A DNA stretch of 36,458 bases from DATAWZ01 sp036266975. Lineage in GTDB: Bacteria; Actinomycetota; Thermoleophilia; Solirubrobacterales; Solirubrobacteraceae. Location: assembly GCA_036266975.1 (NCBI GenBank), contig DATAWZ010000083.1, forward strand, positions 1-36,458, in the 5' to 3' direction. The notes beneath the pieces are model-generated. The model had not been told where the DNA came from. It searched no databases and worked only from the letters and a program-made list of their open reading frames with translations. Of this stretch, positions 7,728 through 15,091 are shown one piece after another (within the stretch, counting starts at the first letter, position 1; the number at the start of each line of letters is the position of its first letter). The position numbers and the translations under genes were made by a program.

Positions 7728-10049
7728 GTGACCCCCGAGCTCGACGAATACGAACGCCGGCGCGACTTCGCGGCCACCACCGAGCCCGCCCCGGGCGCCC
7801 CGGACCCGGTCCCCGAGGGCGCCGCGCGCTTCGTGGTCCAGGAGCACAGCGCCCGCTCGCTGCACTGGGACCTGCGGCTCGAGCGCGAGGGCGCGCTCGC
7901 CTCCTGGGCGCTGCCGCGTGGGGTGCCCGACGACCCCAAGCGCAATCGGCTGGCCGTGCGCACCGAGGACCACCCGCTCGAGTACCTGGACTTCCACGGG
8001 GAGATCCCCGCCGGGCAGTACGGCGCCGGGACGATGCGGATCTGGGACCACGGCACCTACGTGGCCGAGAAGTGGCGCTCCGACGAGGTGATCGCGACCT
8101 TCTCGGGCGAGCGCATGCGCGGCCGCTACGCGCTGTTTCACACCGGCGGCAAGGAACGCGACTGGATGATCCACCGCATGGACCCGGCCCTCGAGCCGGA
8201 CCGCGCGCCGCTGCCGACGACGCTGACGCCGATGCTCGCCCGCGCCGGGCCGCTCCCGCGGGGCGAGCAGTGGGCCTACGAGATCAAGTGGGACGGCGTG
8301 CGCGCGCTCGCCTGGTGCGAGCCCGGCCAGGTCCTGCTGCGCTCGCGTACCGGGCGGGACATCACCTCCGCCTATCCCGAGCTGCGCCGCCTGGCCCGCG
8401 CGCTGGGCAGCCGCCCGGCGCTGCTCGACGGGGAGATCGTCGCCTTCGACGCGGACGGGCGCCCGAGCTTTCAGCGCCTGCAGGAGCGCATGAACGTCGA
8501 CTCCGACGCGACCGCGCGGCGGCGCGCCGCGCACAACCCGGTCAGCTACGTGATCTTCGACGTGCTGCACCTCGACGGCGAGAGCCTGCTCGAGCGCCCC
8601 TACGACGAGCGCCGCGAGCGCCTGCAGGCGCTCGAGCTCGCCGGCGAGCACTGGCAGACTCCCGCCGCCCACCACGGCGACGGCCCCGCGCTGGTGCAGG
8701 CCAGCCGCGAGATGGGCCTGGAGGGGCTGGTGGCCAAGCGCCGGCAGAGCCCGTACGAGCCCGGGCGGCGTACCGGCGCCTGGGTGAAGGTCAAGAACGC
8801 GCTCGAGATCGAGCTGGCGGTCGGCGGCTGGACGCGCGGCGCCGGCCACCGCCGCCCCCCACGGCGGGGGGCAGGCGAGCGGATCGGCGCGCTGCTGCTC
8901 GGCGAGCGCGGCCCGGACGGCACGCTGCGCTACGCCGGACGGGTCGGCAGCGGTCTGGACGAGGGCACGCGCAGGACGCTCGGGCAGCGGCTGCTCGCGC
9001 TCGAGCGGCCCGAGAGCCCGTTCGCCCCCGGCAAGCCCGAGCCCCCGGCCGACGCGAGCTGGGTCGAGCCGCGCCTGCTCGCGCGCGTGGAGTACCGCGA
9101 GCGCACGAGCGGTGGGCTGCTGCGCCAGCCGGTGTTCAAGTCGGTGCGCGAGGCCGAGGGCCCCGACCAGGTCACGGTCGCCGGCCGCGCCGTGCGCCTG
9201 ACCAACCGCGAGAAGGTCCTCTACCCCGCCGTCGGGTTCACCAAGGGCGACGTGATCGATTACTACGCCGGAGTCGCCGACGTGCTCCTGGCCCACCTGG
9301 GCGAGCGCGCCTTAACCCTGCGCCGCTTCCCGGATGGCGTCGAGCGCCCCGCTTTTTTCGAAAAAAATTGCCCCCGGCACCGTCCCGAATGGATGGCCAC
9401 GGTGCGCGACCCATCGAGCTCGACTGAGAACTGCGTGCTGAGCGACGCCGCGGGGGTCGTGTGGACGGCGAACCTCGCCGCGCTCGAGCTGCACGCGTCG
9501 CTGTCGCTCGCCGCCGCGCTCGACGAGCCGACGCTCGTCGTGTTCGATCTGGACCCCGGGCCGCCTGCGGACGTGCTCGCCTGCGCGGAGGTCGCGCTCG
9601 TGCTGCGCGGCCTGTTCGACGCCTACGGGCTGCGTAGCGCGGTCAAGACCTCCGGCGGCAAGGGGCTGCAGGTGTACCTGCCGATCGCGCGCGGCGCCAC
9701 CTACGCGCAGACCAAGGGGTTCGCGCGAAGCGTGGCCGAGATGCTCGCCGGGCAGGCCCCCGAGCTCGTGGTCTCGCGGATGAGCCGCGACCTGCGCGCC
9801 GGGCGCGTGCTCGTCGACTGGAGCCAGAACGACCGCCACAAGACGACGATCGGCGCCTACTCGCTGCGCGGGCAGCCCGAGCCGACGGTCTCCACCCCGG
9901 TGCGCTGGGAGGAGGTCGCCGACGCGCACGCCCGCGGCGAGGCAGCGAGGCTGCGCTTCACCGCGGGCGCCGTCCTCGAGCGGGTGCGCCGGCACGGCGA
10001 CCTGTTCGCCGATGCCCTATGGCGGGAGCAGGAGCTCCCGGCCGGCTGA
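7728..10049 (+). CDS. ligD: Multifunctional NHEJ DNA ligase LigD (PE-LIG-POL)
   Basis: ATP-dependent ligase of bacterial non-homologous end joining, 773 residues, normally recruited to broken ends by Ku. Domain order is 3'-phosphoesterase (about 1-155: VVQEHSARSLHWDLRLE with its His/Asp cluster, GTMRIWD, LFHTGGKERDWMIHR), ligase (about 160-470: nucleotidyl-acceptor Lys187 in YEIKWDGVRAL, LLDGEIVAFD, the EGLVAKR motif and WVKVKN) and primase/polymerase (about 486-773: LTNREKVLYP, metal-binding Asp607 and Asp609 in FDLDP, SGGKGLQVYLP). This is the Pseudomonas-type order, whereas mycobacterial LigD is POL-PE-LIG. The frame stays open upstream to 6771, but that part is antisense to the membrane gene; the GTG at 7728 begins the recognisable N-terminus. 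No ku gene is in the window. A TTTTTTCGAAAAAA palindrome lies inside the POL domain at 9353-9366. Confidence 0.95.
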   Translation: MTPELDEYERRRDFAATTEPAPGAPDPVPEGAARFVVQEHSARSLHWDLRLEREGALASWALPRGVPDDPKRNRLAVRTEDHPLEYLDFHGEIPAGQYGAGTMRIWDHGTYVAEKWRSDEVIATFSGERMRGRYALFHTGGKERDWMIHRMDPALEPDRAPLPTTLTPMLARAGPLPRGEQWAYEIKWDGVRALAWCEPGQVLLRSRTGRDITSAYPELRRLARALGSRPALLDGEIVAFDADGRPSFQRLQERMNVDSDATARRRAAHNPVSYVIFDVLHLDGESLLERPYDERRERLQALELAGEHWQTPAAHHGDGPALVQASREMGLEGLVAKRRQSPYEPGRRTGAWVKVKNALEIELAVGGWTRGAGHRRPPRRGAGERIGALLLGERGPDGTLRYAGRVGSGLDEGTRRTLGQRLLALERPESPFAPGKPEPPADASWVEPRLLARVEYRERTSGGLLRQPVFKSVREAEGPDQVTVAGRAVRLTNREKVLYPAVGFTKGDVIDYYAGVADVLLAHLGERALTLRRFPDGVERPAFFEKNCPRHRPEWMATVRDPSSSTENCVLSDAAGVVWTANLAALELHASLSLAAALDEPTLVVFDLDPGPPADVLACAEVALVLRGLFDAYGLRSAVKTSGGKGLQVYLPIARGATYAQTKGFARSVAEMLAGQAPELVVSRMSRDLRAGRVLVDWSQNDRHKTTIGAYSLRGQPEPTVSTPVRWEEVADAHARGEAARLRFTAGAVLERVRRHGDLFADALWREQELPAG

Positions 10050-10070
10050 CGCGTGGCGGTGCGCGGCGCG

Positions 10071-10778
10071 TCAGGTGCCGGTGTCCGGGACCGACGTCGC
10101 CGGGTGCGAGGCGTCGGTGAACTCGCGGTAGACGCCGGTGGCCACGAACGCGGCCTGCTCGGCGATGTCGACGGCGTTGTCCCCCAGCCGCTCGATGCTG
10201 CGCGCGATCAGCATCAGGTGCATCGAGGTCGCCCGCCGCGCCGGCGAGCCGATCGCCCGCCCAGCCTGCGCGAACACGCGGCGGTTCAGCGCGTTGATCT
10301 CCCGATCGGCGCGCGCGACCTCCTCGGCCGCCTCGGGGTCGCGGGCGGTGAGCGCGTCGGCGGCCTGATGGATCTCCCGGGCGGCCAGGCGCGCCATCGA
10401 CTCGAGCATTGCGGCGATCTCCCGCTCCGGGGGCTCGTCGGGATCGATCTCCATCAACTGCTCGGTGATCAGGTCGAACTGGTTGGCGATCAGCGCCTCG
10501 TGCGCGGTCACCTGCAGCAGCGCGGCCACGAGCCGCAGGTCCCCGGCCACCGGCGCCTGGCGCGCGAGCACGAGCACGAGCCGCTCGACGGCGATGCGGG
10601 CGCTCTCGCGGATCCGGCGCGCGTTGCGCTCCAGAAAGCCCGGCGTCGGCTGGGAGGGATCGGCGAGCACCTCGGCCAGCCCGTTGGCCGTGAGCTCCGC
10701 CAGATCGAGGTCGCCGATGATGCGCTCCTCGATCCCCGACAGCTCGGTGTAGAGGGCCTGGCGCACAGCCGCCAGCAT
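10071..10778 (-). CDS. phoU: PhoU-family phosphate signalling regulator
   Basis: PhoU proteins couple the Pst phosphate transporter to the PhoR kinase and repress the phosphate-starvation response when phosphate is ample. The protein is all-helical, about 235 residues, with two PhoU repeats. The second has the classic metal-site motif RSIERLGDNAVDIAEQ; the first has APVAGDLRLVAALLQV but carries EALIANQFDLI where ERIGD is expected, so its metal site looks degraded. The ATG at 10778 is preferred; an upstream in-frame TTG at 10802 sits 5 bases after a TACCTT hexamer and is an alternative leaderless start. It converges on ligD with 21 bp between the stop codons. No pst or phoR genes lie nearby. 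Confidence 0.85.
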   Translation of the reverse strand: MLAAVRQALYTELSGIEERIIGDLDLAELTANGLAEVLADPSQPTPGFLERNARRIRESARIAVERLVLVLARQAPVAGDLRLVAALLQVTAHEALIANQFDLITEQLMEIDPDEPPEREIAAMLESMARLAAREIHQAADALTARDPEAAEEVARADREINALNRRVFAQAGRAIGSPARRATSMHLMLIARSIERLGDNAVDIAEQAAFVATGVYREFTDASHPATSVPDTGT

Positions 10779-10871
10779 CTCGCGTCCACGCCCCCGACGC
10801 AAGCGGCAAGGTAAGCATCCTCGCAGGGAGCGACCACGGCGGCCGATACGGTAGGTGTCGTCTGGGGCGCC

Positions 10872-12452
10872 GTGCGGTCCACAACTCCTTCACAACGAAC
10901 GCGCGCCCGGGGGACGGGCGGCCGCGCCGCCGGCATCGCCGCCACGGTCCTGGCCGCCCTCGCGCTGGCGCTGCTGCCGACCGGCACCGGGCACGCCTCC
11001 ACAGCGAGCGCATGCCCGTCGCACTGGGTGGTGTCCTGGGGGGCGAGCCCGAGCGACGCCAGCCAGACCCAGACGCTCGACGACCAGACGCTGCGGATGA
11101 TCGTCGCGCCCCACTTCGGCGGAAGCGAGGTGCGCGTGCGGCTCTCCAACGAGTTCGGCAGCGCGCCGGTGACGCTCGGCAGCGTGTACGTGGGGCTCTC
11201 CTCCGGCGGGGCGGGCGTCCAGGACGGGACCAACCAGCAGGTCACCTTCGCCGGCCAGAGCAGCGTGACGATCTCCGCCGGCGCACAGGTCGCCAGCGAC
11301 CCGGTCACGCTCGCGGTGACCCCGTTCCAGGACCTCGCGGTGAGCGTCTACGTCCCCGGGGCGATCCCCAACCCCACCGAGCACGAGGTGACCCGTCAGA
11401 CGAGCTTCATGTCGGCGCCCGAGAGCGGCGACGTGGGCGCCGACACCGACGGCGGCATCTTCCCGAGCGCGACCGGCGGACAGATCTCCACCGGCTGGTA
11501 CTTCCTGGACGGCATCGACGTGCTCGCGCCCGCCACCGCCCGGGCCGTGGTGGCCTTCGGCGACTCCCTCACCGACGGCTTCCAGGGCAACCTGCTCACG
11601 CTCACCGAGAACGACTCGACGGTCAACCAGAACGCGCGCTACCCCGACGACCTCGCCCGGCGCCTGCTCGCCGCCGGGCTGCCGCTGTCGGTGCTCGACG
11701 CGGGCATCAGCGGCAACGAGCTGCTCACCAGCGGCACGGCCAACCAGCCCTTCGGCGGACCGAGCGGGCTCACGCGCCTGGCGCAGGACGCGCTGGACAT
11801 CCCCGGCGCGAGCGACCTGATCGTGTTCGAGGGGATCAACGACCTCGCGGCGAGCGGGGCGAGCGCCGGCCAGGTGATCGCCGGCCTGACCCAGGTCGTC
11901 CAACAGGCCCACGCCGCCGGGCTGCGCGTGCAGCTGGCCACGCTCACCCCCACCGGCGCGAGCCTGAACAGCAGCTACTCCAGCGCGGCGACGACGGCCG
12001 CCCGCGAACAGGTCAACCAGTGGATCCTGGGCCAGCACATCGCCGACGGCGTGATCGACTTCGCCTCGGCGGTGGCCGATCCGAGCGACCCGGCCGAGCT
12101 GAGCCCGCAGTACGACGGCGGCGACGGCATCCACCTGAACGCCGCCGGTTACCGCGCGCTCGCCAACGCGGTGTCCCTGAGCGCGCTCGCCGCACCGACG
12201 TGCCAACCCGCCGCCGCGCCTGCCGCCCGCTGCCCGCGAGCGACTCAGATCACGCTGCCGCGCCGCTACGCGCGCACGCTGCGCAGCTGGGTCGTCCTCG
12301 ACGGGCGCCGCGTGCTCGCCCGCGCGGGCTCGCGCCGGCACTCGGTGGCGGTCGACCTGCACGGGCGGGCGGCCACGCTGCAGATCGTCGCGCACCTGCG
12401 CGGCCGCCGGACGGTGCGCGTCACGCGCCACGTGCCCGCCTGCGGCGGATAG
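10872..12452 (+). CDS. Secreted SGNH/GDSL hydrolase
   Basis: Exported esterase or lipase-like hydrolase of the SGNH superfamily, 526 residues. A signal peptide covers about 1-45 (Arg-rich start, Ala/Leu core). The N-terminal half (about 50-215) is a beta-rich domain of the kind seen in actinobacterial SGNH proteins (WGASPSDASQ, VRVRLSNEFG). The catalytic blocks follow: Ser232 in FGDSLTDG (block I), Asn282 in GISGNELL (block II), Asn323 in EGINDLAA (block III), and Asp418/His421 in DGIHLNAAGY (block V). The last 90 residues are an Arg-rich beta segment of unknown role. The GTG at 10872 is fixed by the signal peptide. It diverges from phoU across about 93 bp. The natural substrate is unknown; acyl or acetyl groups on sugars or lipids are typical for the family. 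Confidence 0.88.
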   Translation: MRSTTPSQRTRARGTGGRAAGIAATVLAALALALLPTGTGHASTASACPSHWVVSWGASPSDASQTQTLDDQTLRMIVAPHFGGSEVRVRLSNEFGSAPVTLGSVYVGLSSGGAGVQDGTNQQVTFAGQSSVTISAGAQVASDPVTLAVTPFQDLAVSVYVPGAIPNPTEHEVTRQTSFMSAPESGDVGADTDGGIFPSATGGQISTGWYFLDGIDVLAPATARAVVAFGDSLTDGFQGNLLTLTENDSTVNQNARYPDDLARRLLAAGLPLSVLDAGISGNELLTSGTANQPFGGPSGLTRLAQDALDIPGASDLIVFEGINDLAASGASAGQVIAGLTQVVQQAHAAGLRVQLATLTPTGASLNSSYSSAATTAAREQVNQWILGQHIADGVIDFASAVADPSDPAELSPQYDGGDGIHLNAAGYRALANAVSLSALAAPTCQPAAAPAARCPRATQITLPRRYARTLRSWVVLDGRRVLARAGSRRHSVAVDLHGRAATLQIVAHLRGRRTVRVTRHVPACGG

Positions 12453-12492
12453 CGTTCGCCGGGCAAGCCCTTCCAGGAGAGGAGCAGGTCCC

Positions 12493-13383
12493 ATGTCCGA
12501 ATCGCGGATCCCCCCAATGAGCGTCCCGCCGGGGGAGCAGCACTTCGTCACGGGCGCGGGAGGCGTCCGGATCGCCGCCTACGAGTGGGGCAACGGCTCC
12601 GGGCCGCCCGTGCTGTTCATCCACGGCTTCACGCAGAGCCACCTGTGCTGGCATCGGCAGTTCACCGATGAGGCCCTGCTCGCCGGCCGGCGCGTGGTGG
12701 CCATGGACCTGCGCGGACACGGCGACTCCGGCCGCGAGCTGCCCGAGCCGGCGGCGCCCGATCTGCCGCCCGGCTACGCCCCCAGCGACTTCGCCGACGA
12801 TGTCCAGGCGGTCATCGACGGCCTGGGGCTGCTGACGCCGGTGCTGGTCGGCTGGTCCTACGGCGGCCTGGTGATCAGCGACTACGTGCGCACCCACGGC
12901 ACGAGCGCGATCGGCGGCGCGGTGTTCGCCGGCGCCGCCTGCCGGCTGGACCCGCCCGCCCACGAGGACACGTTCATCGGCCCGGGGTTCTTCGAGACCG
13001 CGCAGGACCTGCTCTCGGGCGAGTTGAGCGCCAACATCCGCGGGACCCACAACTTCCTGAACGCCTGCTTTGAGGTGACGCCCTCACCGGAGGATTTCGC
13101 CTTCCAGCTCGCCTACAACGCGATGGTGCCGGCGGCCAACCGCCTGGCCATGTTCGGCCGGCCGGCCGAGCGGTTCGACGAGCAGGTCCTGCCGGGCCTT
13201 GACCGGCCCGCGCTGGTCATCCACGGCGAGGACGACATCGTCGTCTTCCCGGGTTCGGGGGAGGCGATCGCCAGCGCGATCCCGGGCGCCGAGCTGATCC
13301 TCTACGAGCAGTGCGGGCACGCTCCGTTCCTGGAGCACCCCGAGCGCTTCAACCAGGACCTGCTCGCCTTCCTGGAGCGCTGA
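12493..13383 (+). CDS. Alpha/beta hydrolase (haloperoxidase/esterase-like)
   Basis: Cytoplasmic alpha/beta hydrolase of 296 residues, most like the cofactor-free haloperoxidase/esterase group. Visible elements are the oxyanion loop FIHGFTQS, the nucleophile elbow GWSYGG with Ser122, the acid in HGEDDIVV (Asp247 or Asp248) and the catalytic His276 in CGHAPF. A cap region spans about 150-230. The start is supported by a strong GGAGAGGAG purine run just upstream of the ATG. It follows the SGNH gene by 40 bp on the same strand and may be co-transcribed. The substrate cannot be inferred. Confidence 0.9.
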   Translation: MSESRIPPMSVPPGEQHFVTGAGGVRIAAYEWGNGSGPPVLFIHGFTQSHLCWHRQFTDEALLAGRRVVAMDLRGHGDSGRELPEPAAPDLPPGYAPSDFADDVQAVIDGLGLLTPVLVGWSYGGLVISDYVRTHGTSAIGGAVFAGAACRLDPPAHEDTFIGPGFFETAQDLLSGELSANIRGTHNFLNACFEVTPSPEDFAFQLAYNAMVPAANRLAMFGRPAERFDEQVLPGLDRPALVIHGEDDIVVFPGSGEAIASAIPGAELILYEQCGHAPFLEHPERFNQDLLAFLER

Positions 13384-13388
13384 TCGGC

Positions 13389-13422
13389 GCTGCGCCCCGG
13401 TCGGTATCGGCCGGGGCGCAGC
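13389..13422. terminator. Bidirectional hairpin terminator
   Basis: GCTGCGCCCCGG and CCGGGGCGCAGC form a perfect 12-bp stem around a 10-base loop in the 45-bp gap between the convergent alpha/beta hydrolase (+) and collagen-like (-) genes. It can serve both strands. Confidence 0.8.
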
Positions 13423-13428
13423 CTCCGA

Positions 13429-14502
13429 TTACGACTTCGTCGGCAGCTCGTCGACGGTCTTGCCGATCCACAGGTTGGCCACGGCGAGCGTCTCGAGCTT
13501 GCCGTTGACCTCGCGGAAGATCACGAGACGGTAGGTCGCGTGCTTCAGGCCCTTGGTCTTCAGGTTGAGCGTCTTGGTGAACCGCTTGGAGGCCACCACG
13601 CGGGTGCCGTGCTCGAGCCGGGCGACTGCTGCCCGGCCGGCGAACGCCGTCTGCACGCCTCCGACCGTGACGCCGCAGGTGAGGAACGAGGGCGAGCCCA
13701 CGAGGCGGCACTCCAGCACGGCGTTCTTGCCGGCCGGTCCACGCGAACCGGTCGCACCGCGCGGTCCGGCAGGACCGGCCGGGCCGGTGGAGCCGTTCAG
13801 GCCGTTGGTGCCGTTGGTGCCGTTGGTGCCGTTGTTTCCGGCCGCGCCATTGAGGCCGTTGAGGCCGTTCGGACCCTGCGGCCCGGTCGCGCCGGTCGCG
13901 CCGGTCGCCCCGGTCGCCCCGGTCGGCCCGTTCAGCCCGGACGCGCCGGTCTGGCCCGTCGCGCCGGTGGCACCGGTCGCACCGGTATTCCCGGTCGCGC
14001 CCTGCGGACCGGTCGGGCCCGTCGGGAGCTGCCCGGCGGTGCCCGCGAGGTTGATCGTGCTCGTGACGGACCCCCCGCCGAAGCCGAACGTCGCGCTCAG
14101 CGTCGCCTGGTCGTTGGTCCCGTTGACCTCTGACGGCGCGAACCGCACGTCGATTGTGCAACTGCCGCCGGAGGCGATGAGGGTATCGGTCGCGCAGGTG
14201 CCTCCGTCAACCACGATGAAGTCGGACGCGCTCGCACCGCTCAACGTTGCGGTAGAGAGCTCTGGAACCGAGCCGGGACCGGTGTTATCGAACGTGATCG
14301 CCGTCGGCGGCCCGATCGTGTACTGCGGCTGCGTGGGGAAAGAGATCGTTGGGCCGCCTTCGGCAACGACCGCGCCGAGCGCCGACGCGGCCGCGATCCC
14401 TCCGACCACCACGGGGGCCGTCGCGATGGCGAGCCGCCGGGCCCTCTTTCTACGTGTGTTACGCCGGTCGTCGACCGGGCGAGTCGGCAATGACTCGTTC
14501 AT
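13429..14502 (-). CDS. Secreted collagen-like protein with Gly-X-Y repeats
   Basis: Probably exported or surface-anchored. The 357 residues begin with a basic stretch and a hydrophobic helix (about 22-47) acting as signal or anchor. A beta-rich domain at about 52-155 (DNTGPGSVPELSTATLSG..FIVVDGGTC..CTIDVRFAPS) resembles choice-of-anchor D / HYDIN-type Ig-like domains and carries a Cys pair. Exactly 33 uninterrupted Gly-X-Y triplets follow at 162-260 (mostly GAT, GPQ, GTN, GLN, GPA), then a C-terminal domain of about 97 residues with two Cys. The middle should fold as a collagen triple helix, with Thr and Asn replacing hydroxyproline. GGAGG 8 bases upstream supports the ATG. Bacterial collagen-like proteins often act as surface fibres; that role is inferred here. 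Confidence 0.87.
   Translation of the reverse strand: MNESLPTRPVDDRRNTRRKRARRLAIATAPVVVGGIAAASALGAVVAEGGPTISFPTQPQYTIGPPTAITFDNTGPGSVPELSTATLSGASASDFIVVDGGTCATDTLIASGGSCTIDVRFAPSEVNGTNDQATLSATFGFGGGSVTSTINLAGTAGQLPTGPTGPQGATGNTGATGATGATGQTGASGLNGPTGATGATGATGATGPQGPNGLNGLNGAAGNNGTNGTNGTNGLNGSTGPAGPAGPRGATGSRGPAGKNAVLECRLVGSPSFLTCGVTVGGVQTAFAGRAAVARLEHGTRVVASKRFTKTLNLKTKGLKHATYRLVIFREVNGKLETLAVANLWIGKTVDELPTKS
13723..14019 (-). repeat. Collagen-coding 9-bp-family tandem repeat tract
   Basis: This tract encodes the 33 Gly-X-Y triplets and is built from near-identical GGC/GGT-X-Y units. Runs of three to four identical triplets (for example four consecutive GAT and three consecutive GTN) make it prone to length change by replication slippage. 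Confidence 0.85.
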
Positions 14503-14588
14503 TTGAGCTGCCTCCGTTGTGAGCGTCCTCTAGGACTGGCGCCCGTCTAGACCCCCCCGGGGGCCGCTCCGTCGTGCCAGTGGCGCAG

Positions 14589-14594
14589 ATCCTA
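14589..14594 (-). promoter_or_regulatory. Putative -10 box (TAGGAT) of the collagen-like gene
   Basis: TAGGAT on the minus strand lies about 87 bases upstream of the ATG at 14502, so unlike other genes here this one would have a leader with a ribosome-binding site. The rest of the gap (14503-14650) holds a CCCCCCCGGGGG run and the terminator of the upstream gene. Confidence 0.3.
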
Positions 14595-14597
14595 CCG

Positions 14598-14630
14598 CCC
14601 CGAGCCCCGGACAGCACGGCCGGGGCGGGG
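14598..14630 (-). terminator. Hairpin terminator of the nitroreductase-family gene
   Basis: CCCCG(AG)CCCCGG pairs with CCGGGGCGGGG through 11 pairs with a two-base bulge and a 9-base loop, starting 20 bases after the stop codon on the minus strand. Confidence 0.55.
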
Positions 14631-14650
14631 CGCACCCCTTCTTGCAGCGC

Positions 14651-15052
14651 TCACGCACGCTCGAGCACGACCACCGGAATCTCGCGCTCGGTCTTCTTCT
14701 GGTAGTCGTCGTAGCCCGGCCAGGCCGCGGCCATGGTCGCCCACATCTCGGGCTTCTCCTCGGGACCCGCAGTGCGTGCGTGGGCCTTGAAGCGGTCCGC
14801 GCCGACCTGGACCTCGACGTCGGGATTTGCCTGCAAGTTCAGGTACCAAGAGGGCGGAGTCGGCGCTCCGCCCTTCGAGGCGACGATCAGGTAGTCCTCG
14901 CCGTGGGGGCGGAAGATAAGAGCATTGTCTCGCTGCTCACCAGATTTGCGGCCGGTCGTCGTCAAGATCAGGGCGGTGGTGCCCTCCCACTCGTGGCCCT
15001 CGGCGCCGCCGGTCTCGCGGTAGCGCTTGACGTGCTCATCCCCAAACAGCAT
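14651..15052 (-). CDS. F420-dependent nitroreductase-family protein (Ddn/DUF385)
   Basis: Small flavin-like oxidoreductase of 133 residues in the deazaflavin-dependent nitroreductase family (mycobacterial Ddn and relatives), which use reduced coenzyme F420 to reduce quinones or nitro compounds. Family marks are LILTTTGRKSGEQRDNALIF, YLIVASKGGAPTPPSWYLNL and the NPDVEVQVG strand, the regions that bind F420 in Ddn. Length and start match the family. It lies 39 bp downstream of the GH79-like gene on the same strand, with no obvious functional link. F420 synthesis genes are not in the window. Confidence 0.88.
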   Translation of the reverse strand: MLFGDEHVKRYRETGGAEGHEWEGTTALILTTTGRKSGEQRDNALIFRPHGEDYLIVASKGGAPTPPSWYLNLQANPDVEVQVGADRFKAHARTAGPEEKPEMWATMAAAWPGYDDYQKKTEREIPVVVLERA

Positions 15053-15091
15053 GCGTGATCCTTTCCCGTGTGGTCTGTGGGGCCAGCGTAG

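Noticed and set aside
13723..14019. Regular repeat considered as a CRISPR array
   Set aside because: Units are 9 bases, contiguous and in frame with Gly-X-Y coding; there are no spacers.
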